Positions 18,274 to 27,321 of a stretch of DNA of 34,146 nucleotides are shown here, in pieces. Position 1 is the first letter of the stretch. The number at the start of each line of letters is the position of its first letter. The stretch covers positions 1 to 34,146 of the forward strand of contig NZ_BLZO01000099.1 in NCBI RefSeq assembly GCF_014132355.1, given 5' to 3'. Source of the stretch: Okeania sp. KiyG1 (GTDB lineage: Bacteria > Cyanobacteriota > Cyanobacteriia > Cyanobacteriales > Microcoleaceae). The notes below the pieces were generated by a model that saw only the letters and a program-made list of their open reading frames with translations, ran no database searches and was not told the origin of the DNA. Position numbers and translations under genes: made by a program.

Positions 18274-19197
18274 CTATTCTGGTATATATGCTATTTTTCT
18301 GAGTTTTTCGTAGGTTGTTTTCCCGAAACCAATTCCCTTTTTAGTTTGTTTTTTAAGATTTTCCCAAGTTAAGTTTTCTCCAGACTGTTTCCAGTGTTTA
18401 ATTGCTTCCCATGTAGCATTTATCATTGTAGTTGTACCTTTAACTCTTGCAAAAGCTTGCTGAATATCTTCTTTTGTTTCTACTGTTAATAAATTAACTT
18501 TTTGTAGCTGATTAGATTCATTTTTTATAGCTTCAAGTTGTCTATTTAGAGCTATTTGAGTTTTTGTCAACAAAGATAAAGCTTCTTGCTTGGAAAGATT
18601 ACTGATTTTTTGACGTATAACTTCTAGTTGGTTGTTCAGAATTTCCTCAATTTCTCCGCTCTTTGTTTTGGGGACTAACTGGTCAATTTTACTTTCGATA
18701 TTCTCCAGTTTTTCCTCTATGTTCTTATTTTCTATAGGCTGAGAATGAGTAGGAGATTCTATAGTTTTTTGACCTAATTTTGTTATTATTGGTTGCAATT
18801 TTTTGTCTAGTAACTTATCTAACTCACTTAAATTTATTGTACCTTCTTGTATAACTGTAGATTCTTCAGATACAGGAGAAATACTACTTTTTTTCCTGAA
18901 AATTTCCACCTGTTCTTCTAACGCCTCTGCCTTATCACCTTCAATGATAAATGCTCCTATTCTTTCCCCATCACGAGGATTTATTTCTTTTGCTCTAACT
19001 GCTGCATAATACTCGAAATGTCCGTCAACTACTTCGTAAGATTCCCAACCAATAGTACGCACAACTAAAGGTTTAATTGTACCTTCAGCTTTTAAAATTA
19101 ACTGAGCAGCTTGTTCTAAATCTGATTCTGAAAATTCGGAACGAGGCACATTAGAAGTAATTTCTTTTACAAGTACAAATTCTGGAGATAATAACAT
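18274..19197 (-). CDS. ParB-like coiled-coil protein, partner of the nuclease-ParA fusion
   Basis: 307 aa. Residues about 10-95 form a ParB/Srx-like domain (GTIKPLVVRTIGWESYEVVD, then GHFEYYAAVRAKEI in place of the GExRxxA loop that binds CTP in ParB). Residues about 145-245 are coiled coil. The C-terminal 55 residues (MINATWEAIKHWKQSG, then KKGIGFGKTTYEKLRKIAYIP) are short, basic and possibly DNA-binding. Its ATG (19197-19195) shares one base with the TAA of the upstream gene in TAATG, so translation is probably coupled. The plan is close to that of the protein at 10540-11667. Known ParB proteins load on centromere sites and stimulate ParA; here that partnership is inferred from gene order and domains. 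Confidence 0.8.
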   Translation of the reverse strand: MLLSPEFVLVKEITSNVPRSEFSESDLEQAAQLILKAEGTIKPLVVRTIGWESYEVVDGHFEYYAAVRAKEINPRDGERIGAFIIEGDKAEALEEQVEIFRKKSSISPVSEESTVIQEGTINLSELDKLLDKKLQPIITKLGQKTIESPTHSQPIENKNIEEKLENIESKIDQLVPKTKSGEIEEILNNQLEVIRQKISNLSKQEALSLLTKTQIALNRQLEAIKNESNQLQKVNLLTVETKEDIQQAFARVKGTTTMINATWEAIKHWKQSGENLTWENLKKQTKKGIGFGKTTYEKLRKIAYIPE

Positions 19198-20714
19198 TAT
19201 TTTAGTCCGATTTTATTTAATACTTCGTTTGCTAATGACTCAAATTCTTGGCAAGAGGAGGAATCTGGTGCATAGTCAAATATAGAGCTAGGTTCAGGTA
19301 TTAGCAACTCTCCAACTTGGCGAGTTTTATCAATACACCTTGCAAGTTCTTCTCTTTGAAATATAACTGTTTCCATAACATTAAGCTCGTAACGTTGGGA
19401 AACTGCTTGGATTTGTTTTGGTAATGTATATTGTACAAATCTAGGATTAGGATTGATTTTACAAGGCAGTACACCTAATATTTCTATGTCTGGTTTACTC
19501 ATCATTTGCTTAAAACTATTAATCTCTTCGTGAAGATAATTTTTAACATTTGATAAACCTTGATTGGCAAATGGTTTTAAGTCTGAAGGAATAATTAAAT
19601 AATTAGCACTAACTAGAGGAATAAACGCATACAAATTAAAAGAGGGTGGTGTATCGAGAAGAACAACATCATATTTTCCTTCTACTGGTTTCAGTTTCTT
19701 TATTAGTGAAGTTAAACTACTTCTAAGGTTATTAAATTCAGTTTCTGCTCGCATTAAACTTATGTGAGAAGGAATCACATCAATTTCAGGATTGTTAAAC
19801 CTAGAAACTCTAGCTACTTCTGGAATACTAGAAGATTCATCATATCTCAAAACATGATAAATATTTGAATCTTTTATATCATCAAATTGCTCATCATTAA
19901 ATTTAATTAAACCTGTAGCAAATGTTGTATTTGCTTGACTATCTAAGTCGATCACCAAAACTCGATAACCTTTTTTACTCAAAGCAGCAGCTAAATTAAC
20001 TACTGTTGTCGTTTTTCCAACTCCGCCTTTATTGTGATACACAGCAATTACTTTCATGGAATTTATCCTACTTTGATTAATTGGATTATAATCTGTTTCA
20101 ATGTTTACTAAATTTGCCCTACTTTCCGGCATATTGCTAACAATTTTATTTATCTCATATTGAGGAGCGATCGCCTGATATTCATTTTTTTCGTTTCCAG
20201 ACTTTTGTGTCTCATCAGTTAATTTAACAGTATTTTCATTAACTTGTTCGTTAGTAATTTCTGTTGTCTGAGGATTAGGATTTTTCCCTAAATAATTTCG
20301 ACCTATTAATACTTTAATGTCTTCTATTTTGTCATCAATATCAATTCCCAAACAACTAAAAACTAACTCAATATCATTTCCTACTCTTTGATAAATTCTA
20401 ATTTCTTTAGCATTAGTTAATAAGCCATATTTAACATTCATACTTGTTAAATAACGCCTGAGTTTTCTTAGATGGCGGTCTAAATTTTCTCTCGGATGTT
20501 TTGCCTCCATAACTAAACTCAATGGAGAATCTCCATCTAAACGAAAAGGTAACTTCTGGGCAGCAAATGATAAAAAGTCTAAACGGATACTACCCAACGT
20601 TACTTCTTGATGCCAATTTTCAATACCGTATCCTAATTTTGGCAGTAGATAACTAACAATTAGTTTACTTTCTACTTCGCTTTCATTGCGACATAAGTCT
20701 GGATTAAAACTCAA
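19197..20714 (-). CDS. PD-(D/E)XK nuclease (HsdR-N-like) fused to a ParA ATPase
   Basis: 505 aa. Residues 1-140 match the type I restriction HsdR N-terminal nuclease plan: acidic helix ESEVESKLIV (11-20), RLDFLSF with Asp46, and LVMEAKHP with Glu70 and Lys72, so the D...ExK core is intact. Residues 140-218 are a polar linker. Residues 220-505 are a complete ParA/MinD ATPase: deviant Walker A HNKGGVGKTT (227-236), DLDSQANT (256-263), and Walker B VLLDTPPSFN (351-360). The start is a TTG at 20714-20712 with AAGGAA eight bases upstream; no ATG gives the nuclease domain. The ParB-like gene follows with a one-base overlap. ParA proteins move DNA or complexes by ATP-driven cycling on DNA. Joining one to a nuclease suggests DNA recognition plus cleavage, as in defence or plasmid competition, which is inference. 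Confidence 0.88.
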   Translation of the reverse strand: MSFNPDLCRNESEVESKLIVSYLLPKLGYGIENWHQEVTLGSIRLDFLSFAAQKLPFRLDGDSPLSLVMEAKHPRENLDRHLRKLRRYLTSMNVKYGLLTNAKEIRIYQRVGNDIELVFSCLGIDIDDKIEDIKVLIGRNYLGKNPNPQTTEITNEQVNENTVKLTDETQKSGNEKNEYQAIAPQYEINKIVSNMPESRANLVNIETDYNPINQSRINSMKVIAVYHNKGGVGKTTTVVNLAAALSKKGYRVLVIDLDSQANTTFATGLIKFNDEQFDDIKDSNIYHVLRYDESSSIPEVARVSRFNNPEIDVIPSHISLMRAETEFNNLRSSLTSLIKKLKPVEGKYDVVLLDTPPSFNLYAFIPLVSANYLIIPSDLKPFANQGLSNVKNYLHEEINSFKQMMSKPDIEILGVLPCKINPNPRFVQYTLPKQIQAVSQRYELNVMETVIFQREELARCIDKTRQVGELLIPEPSSIFDYAPDSSSCQEFESLANEVLNKIGLK

Positions 20715-20921
20715 GGTGATTATTCCTTAATTTTGAATTTTTCCTTGATTAATTTATCCGATCATATCCAACGGATTAATTGATGTCAATCTTGACAATT
20801 TGATTCAGTTGTATTACTTTTTTCAGTATTTTTACAGTTTTATACCAATTTATAAAAGTGGTATTATCAATTAATTTTATTCTGCTTGGGGTTATTTTCC
20901 TAATCCCTTTGAGTATCAAGA

Positions 20922-21026
20922 TATAGCAGAAGAAAGAAGGAAGAAGAAAGAAGGAAGAAGGAAAAACCTTGCTTTGTCTGAGTTTTAAGCTTTTGATCTG
21001 TCCTAACCTTTGCTTCGACTGCTATA
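20922..21026. repeat. TATAGCAG-ended element, copy 3
   Basis: 105 bp bounded by TATAGCAG and CTGCTATA, with GAAGGAAGAAG-type purine repeats on the left and GATCTGTCCTAACCTTTG on the right. The right part is the inverse of the left end of the element at 10115-10340. Confidence 0.65.
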
Positions 21027-21028
21027 CC

Positions 21029-21060
21029 CTATAAAAAAAATCCGGTCAAAATGCCGGATT
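21029..21060 (-). terminator. Rho-independent terminator of desA
   Basis: On the minus strand AATCCGG, an 8-base loop, CCGGATT and then a T run (eight T in all) form a standard terminator about 120 bases past the desA stop. Confidence 0.8.
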
Positions 21061-21181
21061 ATATAAAAATTGATAAATGAAAAATTCGTTGTATGTGTTA
21101 ATGGGGTTTAAATCCCTATTAAAAACCTTGAAAAGCTGATAGCTAATCGCTGATAGCTGACTGCTTTCCTAACTAAAATTA

Positions 21182-22233
21182 CTAGGAAACTTTTTGAGCA
21201 TCATACTCTTTAAAAGTTAGATAAAACTTAGTCTTATCATACAAATGACACTTCTCTGTTATCTCTTTCATTAAAGACCAAGAAAACTTAGTTTCATAAA
21301 GCTTATCTCCCCATTGATCCTTCAAAAATTGATGTGCTTTCCTCAGATTATATGAAGGAATTCCTGTAGAGACATGATGGGGAATATGCACATTAATATC
21401 ATGGCAAAGAAACTCGACCCACCAGGGATAATCACAATGCACTGTACCAAATAATTGAGCCTCTGCCTCATTCCACTCTTCTACAGGAGTAAAAGGAATT
21501 TCTGGTACTGTATGGTGAACAATAGTAAACGTACTCATCCAGAAGTGGTAAACTAACCAGGGCACGAACCAAAACTTGACCAAACCCCACAGACCTACTG
21601 TAGCGATAAGCACAGGAAAAGCGATCGCGCTAAACCCAAAAATTACCAATGCAGAAAATTTAACGTCTTCCCTATCCTTACCTTCAAATTTTCTCCAATC
21701 AAAATGCACAACTGCCCAGTGAGCAATAGAAGCTAACCACCAAAGTTTCCCACGCATAAACCGATACACTGACTGCATCAAGCTACCTGCATTCTCATAA
21801 TCTTCTGGATACCAAGGTTGCCAGGCATTATCCTCACCCATCTTATTCGTATGTTTGTGGTGATAATTATGGCCTATTCGCCAGCCATGAAAGGGATAAA
21901 TTAAAGGCAAAAACGCTAAGTGACCAACTAGGTCATTGACCCACCGACGGTTAGCAAAAGAACGATGACCGCAGTCATGGCCAATAACAAAAAACCCAGT
22001 CAATGCTGTGCCAGTGAAAACCCAGAGTAGGGGCAATAAAAACCAAGGTGTAATTGTTAGTCCCCAGTAACCTAATACGACCATAAAAATATTGACCGCT
22101 ACCATTGTCCATGTTTTCCATTTATCTTTGAGAAAAACTTCACGAGGTAGGGTTTTACAATATCTTTTAGTTTTAGTTGTTCGTTTCTAATCTCAGAATT
22201 TTCATTAGTAGATTCTGCAATTGATATTGTCAT
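21182..22233 (-). pseudogene. desA: Acyl-lipid omega-6 (delta-12) desaturase DesA, one frameshift
   Basis: DesA adds the delta-12 double bond to membrane-lipid oleate, using ferredoxin and oxygen, in the thylakoid and plasma membranes. The three histidine boxes are present: HDCGH, HNYHH and HIPHH, with the DesA-typical [15 protein letters not shown] and [12 protein letters not shown] between membrane segments. The usual length is about 350 aa. From ATG 22233 the frame reads [20 protein letters not shown] to DIVK. The conserved [15 protein letters not shown] then appears in the next frame, which matches the loss of one A in GTAAAACCC (about 22152-22155). The longest open part, 22105-21182, starts inside the first membrane region. 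Total length is 1052 bases, one short of 351 codons. As the gene is normally needed for membrane fluidity, a base-calling indel is a strong alternative to real loss. Confidence 0.88.
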
Positions 22234-22502
22234 AAATTATTTGAATTCTCCGTATTTTTTGTGGTTATACCAATTTAAAAAAGAATGCTACGAAAAGGTA
22301 GATATTGATCGGATATGCTTAAAAATAGCTGCTCCAGTTTATTTTAGATAGTTATTTCTATCGTTTTCCCCTTTTTTCCAATATTTACCCCTTATTCCTT
22401 CTTCCCTCTTCCTTCTTTCGTACGGACGTTGCATGCAACGTTCCTACCATTTGTAACAAATATTTATCACCCTTGGTATTATGCAGTAGATTTATGATTC
22501 CG
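22234..22502. other. desA upstream region
   Basis: It must contain the desA promoter; I cannot point to -10 or -35 boxes with confidence. It carries a TTCCTTC-like pyrimidine tract (22397-22418) and the palindrome at 22420-22447. Confidence 0.45.
22420..22447. repeat. ACGTTGCATGCAACGT palindrome
   Basis: A 16-bp perfect palindrome with outer arms GTACGG and TTCCTAC that match, with a few changes, the 28-bp palindrome at 14157-14184. The paired inner bases differ between copies on both arms, so the symmetry is kept. Confidence 0.8.
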
Positions 22503-22541
22503 AAAAAAAACGCCAGCGCAAGTATTTTGCTGGCAGTTTTT
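22503..22541 (-). terminator. Terminator hairpin downstream of the small conserved gene
   Basis: On the minus strand GCCAGC, an 11-base loop and GCTGGCG are followed by eight T. On the plus strand a shorter T run also follows, so it may work both ways. It lies about 240 bases past the stop of the 22780-23019 gene. Confidence 0.7.
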
Positions 22542-22779
22542 ACCACAGAAAGTAGTTAACAGAAATTTTTAAGACATACTACCACTTAGTGAATCTTAGT
22601 CAATTTTGTACACAACAGCACTGTAGCAAAACCTTTCTTTTTATATCACAGTCTTGTCATTATTAGAGTAAATTAATTGATTTGATTACTGCTACTATTT
22701 GATTTTTTATTCGTCAAATTTAGCAATAATTTATTTGTTCACGATTTTTATTGATTGAATTATTTTTCAACTTTTGAGA

Positions 22780-23019
22780 CTAAGTTGCTAAGTGTCTCTC
22801 TTTGATAGTCCGCAATTCTAAAAGTAGAGTTTCTACTTCTGCCTCAAGATGGAGCAACTTAACTTGTTGATCCGTTTGATACAAAGATTTCATCTTTTCT
22901 GGAGTATAGTTTTGATTGCTTGATACTCCTGAAACATTTACCCTTTTAGTAGTATCTACAGAAATAGATGCACTGGACAAAGTGGATACGCTGTTAGACA
23001 TCAGTAACTTACTAGCCAT
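22780..23019 (-). CDS. Small conserved cyanobacterial protein of unknown function
   Basis: 79 aa. The N-terminal half is Ser/Val rich and looks disordered. The C-terminal half (KMKSLYQTDQQVKLLHLEAE, then VETLLLELRTIKERH) is one amphipathic helix with heptad spacing, so it may dimerise or bind a partner by a coiled coil. There is no membrane segment or signal peptide. The LHLEAEVETLLLELR pattern gives me the impression of a protein seen in many cyanobacteria, but I cannot name it. It stands alone, with a terminator at 22503-22541 and more than 500 bases of upstream DNA shared with thrC, which is transcribed in the opposite direction. Confidence 0.7.
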   Translation of the reverse strand: MASKLLMSNSVSTLSSASISVDTTKRVNVSGVSSNQNYTPEKMKSLYQTDQQVKLLHLEAEVETLLLELRTIKERHLAT

Positions 23020-23560
23020 TTATACTTACTTGACTTAATTTTTTATTGTAACCGGAATATTAAGATAAATTACAACAAATTAAACTATCTAACTTCCGGC
23101 ATTAAAAAATTGGAGTACAATCTCCAACACTAAACATTTGGATAATACAATAACATTAGTAAGGTTTGGTATCCTTATTAACCATAGATTTGATTAAGTT
23201 TTGATTGTAAAAATTCGGTAAGTGGGAAAAGTGCCAGTTTGAATGGCTCGATGGAAACGACGTGACAAGTAATAAAGCGCAAAATATGAAATAATCAAGG
23301 TATCATAGGCATTCAACATATATATAGTCTTATGTAGTTAAATATAGTCATATAGTCTCCAGAAATTAGGATGAATATTGACATAACCTGACAATATCTG
23401 TGATAATAAAAGGCTGAATAGCCTCAAAAGTCAACAATCTGAGTTCAATAGGGTAAAATTCCTGGGCTGATACGCTACCTCAAATTGACCAAAAAGTTAT
23501 TTATAGCTTTGGCCTAAGGTAAAAAACTAAAACTTTACAGTAAAAATTCAAAACTTAAAA
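23020..23560. other. Divergent spacer upstream of thrC
   Basis: 541 bp of AT-rich DNA between the small gene (-) and thrC (+), presumably with both promoters. Repeated TATAGTC motifs occur at about 23325-23360. No ORF, RNA gene or dispersed repeat was seen. Confidence 0.5.
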
Positions 23561-24651
23561 ATGACCTTAACACGGCCCTTTTCTCAGTCAAAATTACAAG
23601 GCTGGCCTGGTTTGATTGAGGCATATAGATCCTATCTACCAGTGACAGAAGAAACTCCTGTAATCACATTGCATGAAGGTAATACTCCTCTCATACCTGT
23701 GCCGACGATCGCCCATCAAATAGGCAGCCAAGTAGAAGTCTTTGTCAAATATGATGGCCTTAACCCCACAGGTAGTTTTAAAGATAGGGGCATGACTTTA
23801 GCTATATCCAAAGCCAAAGAAGAAGGGGCAAAAGCAGTAATCTGCGCTAGCACAGGCAATACCTCAGCTGCCGCTGCTGCTTATGCTAGACGAGGTGGGA
23901 TGCGAGCATTTGTCTTAATCCCAGATGGTTATGTAGCTCTAGGAAAGTTAGCGCAGGCTTTATTGTATGGTGCAGAAGTCTTAGCTATCAAGGGAAATTT
24001 TGACCAAGCCTTAGAAATTGTCCGAGATGTGGCCGCTAAATATCCTGTTACTTTAGTTAACTCAGTTAATCCCTATCGTCTAGAAGGCCAAAAAACGGGG
24101 GCTTTTGAAGTAGTGGACGCTTTGGGTGATGCCCCGGATTGGTTATGTATTCCTGTGGGAAATGCCGGAAATATCACAGCATATTGGATGGGATTTTGTC
24201 AATACCATCAAATCGGAAAATGCGATCGCCTACCAAAAATGATGGGATTCCAGGCAGCAGGGGCAGCACCCATTGTTCAAGGTCATCCTGTAGTCCAACC
24301 GGAAACAGTGGCCAGCGCTATTAGAATTGGCAATCCTGCCAGTTGGGAAAAAGCTGTAGCAGCTCAACAAGCTAGTCAAGGAAGTTTTACAGCAGTTACT
24401 GATGAAGAAATATTAGAGGCTTATCGTTTATTGGCGTCCAATGAAGGAATTTTTGCGAGCCTGCAAGTGCTGCTTCTGTTGCGGGTTTATTGAAAGTCAA
24501 AGATCAAGTTCCCAGAGGAGCGAAAGTAGTTTGTGTACTTACTGGTCATGGTCTCAAAGACCCAGATGTGGCGATTAAACATAGCAATAATCTGTTTCGG
24601 CAGGGAATAGAGCCGAATATAGAGGCAGTAGCTGAAGTGATGGGGTTTTAA
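23561..24651 (+). pseudogene. thrC: Threonine synthase, one frameshift
   Basis: Threonine synthase converts O-phosphohomoserine to threonine with PLP. Residues 1-302 are clearly Thr[11 protein letters not shown], the PLP lysine in [11 protein letters not shown] (Lys74), [15 protein letters not shown], and the phosphate-binding [16 protein letters not shown]. After ASNEGIF the frame changes. The expected [18 protein letters not shown] and [18 protein letters not shown] appear in the next frame to a TAA at 24649-24651. This equals one T lost from a T run at about 24450-24454 (five T where six are expected). As the gene is normally essential without external threonine, a homopolymer sequencing error is the likeliest cause; a second thrC elsewhere would allow real decay. 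The longest uninterrupted product would be 310 aa, without the C-terminal part. Confidence 0.9.
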
Positions 24652-24688
24652 TTTACATTCCGCACTTCAAAATGTAACATAGAAGAAG

Positions 24689-24715
24689 GAGTCAGGAGTC
24701 AGGAGTCAGGAGACA
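24689..24715. repeat. Heptamer tandem array (GGAGTCA)n
   Basis: Nearly four copies of a 7-bp unit downstream of thrC. It is the only heptamer array not next to a recognisable hairpin repeat. Confidence 0.85.
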
Positions 24716-24940
24716 GAATTTAGGATAAAATCATAGCTGCCAAGTAAGTATTTATGATTAATTATTTAGTTGGAATTTGATGAACGAAAAAAGTAATTGA
24801 GATGATTTGCATGGTATAAATACTTACCAAGCTACCGAACTTTTATACTACTTTTAATGTTACGAATTGACGTGGGGAATGTGGGTTTTAAAGGAAGGAA
24901 AAAGGAAAATTCTTTTTGTCCCACTTTTAAGCTTTTCTCT

Positions 24941-25564
24941 CTAATCTTTACTACTCGGTAAGCGGGGCAATTGCTTTTCATTGGGCGGTAACTTAGCAGC
25001 ATTGGGAGATAAGCTTTCCTCTAGTTGGATTTGATTTTGAGCTTGAATATTGGCTTCTGTTTTTGACTGAATATCAAGAGTAATTTCCGATTTTTGTTGT
25101 TTGTTTTCTTTTGCTTTGGCCAGAATATCTACTGCATCTGCCAAAGCATTTGTTAAGCTTGTACGAGTATTTGTATGATTGACTTTCTCTTGTTTGAGGG
25201 CTTCTGTTAATTTTTGGACTTGTGCAAAAGCGCGGTCACGTTCTTGGACTACTTCAATGATTTTGGCCTTAAGTTCAGCCAAAGTTTGTAAATTTTCGAT
25301 TTGCTGTTCAATAGTCGTCGCAGTTTCATCTATACTTCCTTCAACAGATGGAAAACCTTGTAATTTCTGAGCCTGGGCTTTTAAAGTCTGAATAGTTTCT
25401 TGAGCCAGTTGAGTTTCAGTTCGTCGTTGTTGAGCTTCAGTGTTATAGAGTTGACACCACTTAGAAGCACTATCCTGGGCGGCATTTAATTCTGTTTGAA
25501 GTTTTACTATTTTCTCTTGAAGAGCTTTAATTTCATTTAACCACGGGGTTATGTCCTGAGTCAT
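24941..25564 (-). CDS. Coiled-coil protein of unknown function
   Basis: 207 aa. Almost all of residues 5-160 has heptad spacing typical of a long coiled coil (IKALQEKIVKLQTELNAAQD, QTLAELKAKIIEVVQERDRA, VQKLTEALKQEK), with Gln and Glu prominent. The C-terminal 45 residues are polar and proline-containing (LSPNAAKLPPNEKQLPRLPS) and probably disordered. There is no membrane segment, signal peptide or catalytic motif. It converges with thrC, with 290 bases between the two ends, and its 5' side faces hairpin repeat copy E. Function cannot be inferred; a scaffolding role is the general expectation for such proteins. Confidence 0.78.
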   Translation of the reverse strand: MTQDITPWLNEIKALQEKIVKLQTELNAAQDSASKWCQLYNTEAQQRRTETQLAQETIQTLKAQAQKLQGFPSVEGSIDETATTIEQQIENLQTLAELKAKIIEVVQERDRAFAQVQKLTEALKQEKVNHTNTRTSLTNALADAVDILAKAKENKQQKSEITLDIQSKTEANIQAQNQIQLEESLSPNAAKLPPNEKQLPRLPSSKD

Positions 25565-25597
25565 ATCATACTTTAGATTATAGAGTGTTCATGTGAC

Positions 25598-25786
25598 TTA
25601 CCGAATTATTAATTATTAATTATTAATAATTAAATAATTCTGGTTTAAAGCCTCCCCTTTTAAGGGGAAAAAAGCGGTTGAGGGATGGCGAGGTCCCCTC
25701 GCCATATCCAATCAACCAAGAGAAGAAATAATATTTCCTTATATTCAATATATTCAATTCCGTAACGGTTTTAACCAGAGGTAATT
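25598..25786 (-). repeat. Dispersed hairpin repeat, copy E
   Basis: On the plus strand it begins TTACCGAATTATT, includes a short heptamer array (25604-25636) and ends CAGAGGTAATT. The core hairpin is long: GGTTGA...ATGGCGAGG pairs with CCTCGCCAT...TCAACC. The GGTTGA/TCAACC pair replaces GGTCGA/TCGACC of other copies, a compensatory change. Heptamers (TTATCAA-type, 25782-25816) follow the AATTACC end. Confidence 0.85.
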
Positions 25787-26870
25787 ATCAATTATCCATT
25801 ATCAATTATCAATTAATGAACTACACCGACGCATCTGCTTTCTGTGTAGGCATAGAAATGCCTTTTCAAGACTGTCAGAACTTCCTGAGAAACAGAAGTG
25901 GTTTTAGATTTAGCAATAACCACTTTGTTTTGACGGCGGTTTATAGTCACCGAACAAGTCCAGCTCGACTCGTTTCAAATTGATGGCAGCATTTATATCT
26001 CTGTCAATTTTAAACTGTAATTCCTCATCAAAATATTCTCTGATACTGCAATCTGTAAACACTATTTCATCTCTATAACAAAGCAATTGAGATGTATAAT
26101 TTGGTTTAACTTCAACAACACTGGCGTTTGCTTTTGTGGCTACCTGACCCAGCACTTCAAAGAATTGACTAAATGCAGCATCAAGCCAAGATTTATTTAA
26201 CCCCGACTTAGTAGATTGACTATTAGGCAAATACTTTCCATTTTCATCTTTTTTGGTTTGATTTCTGCGAGTTAATCCTGCTAAATTTAACTTTTCATGG
26301 AAAAATACTTTTTTACCTGTTTGAATCAATTTATAAGCTGTTTTGTACTGGAAATCTTTACGAATTCTGGCTATTTTTTGATAGATTTTACTTTCGCGTT
26401 TTGCTAGTTTTCGTCTTGATTTACTACCATGTTTACGTTTGTTCTTGCGTTGGGATACTTTAGCTAGTTTTTCTTGATTTGTTCTTAAAGGTTTCACAGA
26501 AGGTAATTTGTTTCCTTCTGATGTGGCTAGATAAATATCTTTATCTAGGACGGCATCTAAACCTATTGAGTTTTCCCATGTAGGTTGAATATTGTAAGTT
26601 TTCAACTCAGGGATTGACTTATCTTCTAAACTTAAATTTATCCACCAACCATCAGTTTTTTTTTTGTTAATGAAATTTATTTGATTTTGGCTAGCTCTGG
26701 TATTGGTCTATGGGTTCTGAATTTTATTAAACCTGTTTTAGGAATTGATATATATAACCATTTACTATTAATTGATGAAAATTTTAACCAAGAATCATCA
26801 GCACTCTTGAAAGTTCAATGAACGATATCTAGATTTGCTTTTAAATATCGGTTGGCCACTACGATTACCT

Positions 26871-27019
26871 TTACCGAAAAATTGTGCTTTAAAGCCTCCC
26901 CTTTTAAGGGGATAATAAGCGGTCGAGGGATGGCGAGGTCTCGGAGCCATATCCAATCGACCAAGAGAAGAAAATTTTTCATTATTAGTCAATCCTCTTC
27001 TTTTCAAGGAAAGGTAATT
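26871..27019 (-). repeat. Dispersed hairpin repeat, copy F (inside tnpB)
   Basis: It starts TTACCGAAAAATT and ends AAAGGTAATTATT on the plus strand. The core stem GGTCGA/TCGACC and ATGGC/GCCAT is intact. A heptamer array (ATTATTC)n follows at 27015-27050. Confidence 0.8.
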
Positions 27020-27097
27020 ATTAATTATTCATTATTCATTATTCATTGTTGAAGATCGCCTGCTACAAATATAGAAAATGTTGTTTCTACTCTTTTT

Positions 27098-27263
27098 CCG
27101 AATAATTAAGGTTTAAAGCCTCTCCTTTTAAGGGGATAAACAAGCGGTCGTAGCGCAGCTTCCCGTAGGGTGGGATGGCTAGGAGACCTCGCCAGATGCA
27201 ATCGACCAAGAGAGAAAAATTTTTCCTTTGAGTCAATCCTATCCGTTTTCTTTTGAGAGGTAA
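27098..27263 (-). repeat. Dispersed hairpin repeat, copy G (inside tnpB)
   Basis: It starts CCGAATAATTAAGG and ends GAGAGGTAATTG on the plus strand. It carries the CCCGTAGGGTGGGATGGC insert. It lies 78 bases from copy F in the same orientation; the pair interrupts tnpB. Confidence 0.8.
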
Positions 27264-27321
27264 TTGTTAATTATTAATTATTAATTATTAATTATTAATT
27301 ATTAATTATTAATTATTAATT
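27261..27321. repeat. Heptamer tandem array (TTAATTA)n, longest in the window
   Basis: About eight near-perfect 7-bp units joining copy G to the left half of the interrupted tnpB. Its end overlaps the apparent stop of the tnpB N-terminal fragment. Confidence 0.9.

Larger units (their letters stand above)
20715..21181. other. 467-bp spacer between desA and the nuclease-ParA gene
   Basis: It contains the promoter region of the nuclease-ParA operon (AT-rich 20720-20880), the TATAGCAG element at 20922-21026 and the desA terminator at about 21029-21060. Bases 21120-21170 have short imperfect repeats (GCTGATAGCTAATCGCTGATAG). No gene seen. Confidence 0.6.

Noticed and set aside
27261-27321. Short regular repeats as a possible CRISPR array
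   Set aside because: Seven-base units without spacers; no cas operon. The Cas4-like gene at 17051 has no CRISPR next to it.
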